A DNA stretch of 64,000 nucleotides, taken from positions 434,001 to 498,000 of the forward strand of contig NZ_CP028158.1 of assembly GCF_003030345.1 (NCBI RefSeq), in the 5' to 3' direction. The stretch is from Plantactinospora sp. BC1 (lineage in GTDB: Bacteria > Actinomycetota > Actinomycetes > Mycobacteriales > Micromonosporaceae). The notes beneath the pieces are model-generated. The model worked only from the letters and a program-made list of their open reading frames with translations. It searched no databases and was not told the origin of the DNA. Numbering within the stretch: position 1 is the stretch's first letter; each line of letters begins with the position of its first letter. Positions 61,697 to 64,000 of this stretch are shown here, one piece after another. The position numbers and the translations under genes were made by a program.

Positions 61697-64000
61697 TCAG
61701 GTTCGTACCACCTCGGCCAGCAGTGGACCGATGGTCGCGAGCGCCTCGACGTTCAGCAGACGGTGGTGGGTCGACGCCACGTCGTGCACCACGATCTCCC
61801 CGCTGACGTACGGGCGCCACGCCCCGGGATCGCGCTCGCCAGCGGCCTCGTCCGCCGCGGCGCGGAAGAAGACCAGGTCGCCGCGGTAGATCCGGCCCGA
61901 GACCGAGCCGGCGAGCGCCGAGTTCTCGGCGAACGCCCGGGCCAGGGCGGGTACGGCCCGCTCCGGCAGGTCCGCAAGCGCCCCGCCCGGGCGGCGGATC
62001 GCGGTCAGTACGTCCGCCGGTGCCGGTGCCGGCCCGACCCCGTCGTCGAGGCCGAGGGAGGCGAGCAGCCGGCGCAGGTTCTCCGGGTCGTCCGGATGCA
62101 GCGCGCCCGCTCTGCCGGGACGGGCCGGATAGCCGTCCAGCATCACGAGCGTGACGTGCTCGCCCTCCGCCTGTAGCCGGGTGGCGATCTCGTGCGCCAC
62201 GCCGGCCCCGAACGACCAGCCGAGCAGGTGGTACGGCCCCCGGGGCCGGGCGGCGCGAATCTCCGCGAGATAGTCCTCGGCCATCGCGGCGAGCGAGGCC
62301 GGGGCGGCGTCGGGATCGGAGAGCCGGCGCGCCTGCAACCCGTAGACCGGAAGGTCCGGGGGCAGATGGCGCAGCAGGCCCGCGTACACCCAGGCGATGC
62401 CGGCCACCGGATGCACGCAGAAGAGCGCGTCCGGTGCCGTACCGGCCCGCAGCGGCAGCAGGACGGCGAGCGGATCGCCACCGGTCGGCGTCGCGCCGGA
62501 TCGGTCACGGTCGCCGAGCCGCAGCGCCAGAGCGGCCGGGGTGGGGCTCTCGAACAGGGCCCGGATGCTCAGCTCGGCACCGAACTCGGCCCGAACCTGC
62601 GCGATCAGCTTGACGGCGAGCAGTGAGTGGCCGCCGAGGGAGAAGAAGTCCTCGCCGGGGCCGACGTGCGGGACCCCCAGCGCCTCGGCGAAGAGCTCTG
62701 CGATCCGCTCGCTGCGAGCGCTCCAGGAGGACTCCGCCGGGCACGGTGCGCCGTCGACGCTCGGCGGGATCCCGGCCGGCCCCCGAGGCGGCTGCGGAAG
62801 GAGCGCGGGCAGCCGGCGCGTGGGATCCTCGGCGGCGGCGTGCAGCACCCGCATGTACGCCGCCGCCAGGCCCTCGGCGGTGTCCCGGTCGAGCAGGTCG
62901 GTGGCGTATTCCAGCGTGCCGTGCAGCCCGGCCGGCGTGCCGTCCGCGGCCCATCGTTCCTGGAAGGAGTAGAACATGTCGAACTTGGCGCTGCGCCGGG
63001 TCACCCCGGTGCGGGAGACCGCCACCTCCGGCAGCTCCAGCGCCGCGTCCGCGGTGTTCTGGAGCAGGAGCATGACCTGGAACAACGGGTGGTGGGCCAG
63101 CGACCGCCTCGGGTTGACCAGCTCCACGACGCGGTCGAACGGGATGTCGTGGTGGCCGAACGCCGCCAGGTCGGTCTCCCGCACCCGGTCGAGCAGGGTG
63201 GTGAAGCGGGGATCCCCGCTGGTGTCGGTCCGCAGCACGAGCGTGTTGACGAAGAAACCGACGAGGTCGTCGAGCTCCTCGTCGACCCGTCCGGCCACCA
63301 CCGAACCGATCGGCAGGTCCTCCCCGGCGCCGCAGCGGGTGAGCAGCGTGGCGAGGCCCGCGTGCAGGACCATGAAGAGGGTCACCCGGCCGGCACCGGC
63401 GAGTCCCAGCAGTCGGGCGTGCAGCTCGGCGTCGATCTCGATGTCGACGACGTCGCCGACGTGACTCGCCACGGCGGGTCGCGGCCGGTCGGCCGGCAGG
63501 GGCAGGATCTCGGGTACCCCGTGCAGCGTCCGGCGCCAGAAGGCCGCCTGCTCGGCCAGCACACTCGACGGGTCCTCCAGCGCACCGAGCAGGTCCCGCT
63601 GCCACAGCGTGTAGTCGGCGTACTGCACGGCGAGCGGAGCCCAGTCAGGTTCCCGGCCGGCGAGGTGCGCCGCGTAGGCCACCGACAGGTCGTGCAGCAG
63701 TGGACGCTCGGACCAGCCGTCGGTGGCGATGTGATGCGTCAGGAGCAGCAGTACGTGCCGTCCCGGCCCCACCGCGAACAGGGTCACCCGGATCGGCAGC
63801 TCGTGGCGCAGGTCGAAGACGTGCGCCGCCGCGTCCCTGAGGAGTTCGTCGAGTTCGGTCTCGGTGGTGGCGACGAGCGAGACCGGGACGCTGGCCTCCT
63901 CCGGCGCCAGCACCACCTGCTCCGGCTCGCCGTGCATCTCCCGGTAGACCGTGCGGAGGCTCTCGTGCCGGGCGACGACCGCACCGACACTCGCGGTCAG
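61697..64000 (-). CDS. Non-ribosomal peptide synthetase, 3' part: C-T-TE (5' end outside window)
   Basis: The frame is open to the window edge; 767 residues are visible. A condensation domain with intact LLTHHIATDGWSE leads straight into a carrier (DFFSLGGHSLLAVKL) and a thioesterase (LLGWSFGAGVAHEIA, nucleophile Ser). There is no adenylation domain between C and T: the C domain ends near YMRVLHAAAEDPTRRLPALLP and only about 50 residues of Pro/Ala/Ser-rich linker precede the carrier. The terminal carrier must be loaded by an A domain in trans, or the C domain condenses onto something else. Domains upstream may lie outside the window. Confidence 0.92.
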   Translation of the reverse strand: MTASVGAVVARHESLRTVYREMHGEPEQVVLAPEEASVPVSLVATTETELDELLRDAAAHVFDLRHELPIRVTLFAVGPGRHVLLLLTHHIATDGWSERPLLHDLSVAYAAHLAGREPDWAPLAVQYADYTLWQRDLLGALEDPSSVLAEQAAFWRRTLHGVPEILPLPADRPRPAVASHVGDVVDIEIDAELHARLLGLAGAGRVTLFMVLHAGLATLLTRCGAGEDLPIGSVVAGRVDEELDDLVGFFVNTLVLRTDTSGDPRFTTLLDRVRETDLAAFGHHDIPFDRVVELVNPRRSLAHHPLFQVMLLLQNTADAALELPEVAVSRTGVTRRSAKFDMFYSFQERWAADGTPAGLHGTLEYATDLLDRDTAEGLAAAYMRVLHAAAEDPTRRLPALLPQPPRGPAGIPPSVDGAPCPAESSWSARSERIAELFAEALGVPHVGPGEDFFSLGGHSLLAVKLIAQVRAEFGAELSIRALFESPTPAALALRLGDRDRSGATPTGGDPLAVLLPLRAGTAPDALFCVHPVAGIAWVYAGLLRHLPPDLPVYGLQARRLSDPDAAPASLAAMAEDYLAEIRAARPRGPYHLLGWSFGAGVAHEIATRLQAEGEHVTLVMLDGYPARPGRAGALHPDDPENLRRLLASLGLDDGVGPAPAPADVLTAIRRPGGALADLPERAVPALARAFAENSALAGSVSGRIYRGDLVFFRAAADEAAGERDPGAWRPYVSGEIVVHDVASTHHRLLNVEALATIGPLLAEVVRT

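Overview
The window is high-GC DNA with frequent GTG/TTG starts, ATGA/GTGA stop-start overlaps and strong GGAGG ribosome sites. This fits an actinomycete, and the style of the genes resembles Micromonosporaceae (an inference, not tested). No rRNA, tRNA, CRISPR array or insertion sequence was recognised.

Left flank (1-8046): the end of a tannase/feruloyl-esterase-type gene, a complete branched-chain-amino-acid-type ABC importer (livG-F-K-H-M order), a TetR regulator, an SDR and a thiolase. This looks like an uptake and catabolic operon. A secreted LasA-like M23 peptidase (8097-9278, minus) separates it from what follows.

NRPS/PKS block (9722-32888): a formyltransferase, a diaminobutyrate-type aminotransferase and a C-A-T-TE NRPS face divergently from an exporter and a six-domain NRPS. 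By-eye specificity codes read the two A domains of that NRPS as Asp and Asn. Translationally coupled behind it are a KS-AT-KR-ACP PKS, a GNAT, a stand-alone A-T didomain with its P450 (the usual arrangement for beta-hydroxylating a tethered amino acid) and an ATP-grasp ligase.

Peptide/oxidase locus (32985-41103, minus) and its regulated partners (41336-59832): this is the most unusual part. Two tiny genes, of 26 and 33 codons, each have a strong ribosome site, are each followed by a strong hairpin, and then by a heme-oxygenase-like (HDO) non-heme iron enzyme. One HDO carries an N-terminal PqqD/RRE-like winged helix; the other has two HDO domains in tandem. A LuxC/ALDH-like protein, a 2OG oxygenase, an amidohydrolase and exporters complete the set. 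This is the layout of a RiPP precursor-plus-modifying-enzyme system, but I cannot match it to a described class.

A large SARP/AfsR-type regulator (43122-46523) follows. I found five copies of a SARP-type element: heptamers resembling (G/C)AAATC(G/C) on an 11-bp period, ending 8 bp before a TANNNT-like -10. They sit upstream of the 26-codon peptide, a FhuF-like protein, a clavaminate/AsnO-type oxygenase, the long operon 50166-59832, and one antisense position. These elements tie the peptide/oxidase locus to the 46.7-59.8 kb genes (PLP decarboxylase, membrane desaturase, Asp/Asn-hydroxylase-like protein, FemAB-like transferase, exporter, ATP-grasp ligase, isochorismatase-like hydrolase, cystathionine-gamma-synthase-like enzyme, peroxiredoxin). 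None was seen next to the left NRPS/PKS genes, so there may be two neighbouring clusters.

Right edge: an aspartate-aminotransferase-type gene and, convergent with it, the 3' end of another NRPS with the unusual order C-T-TE.
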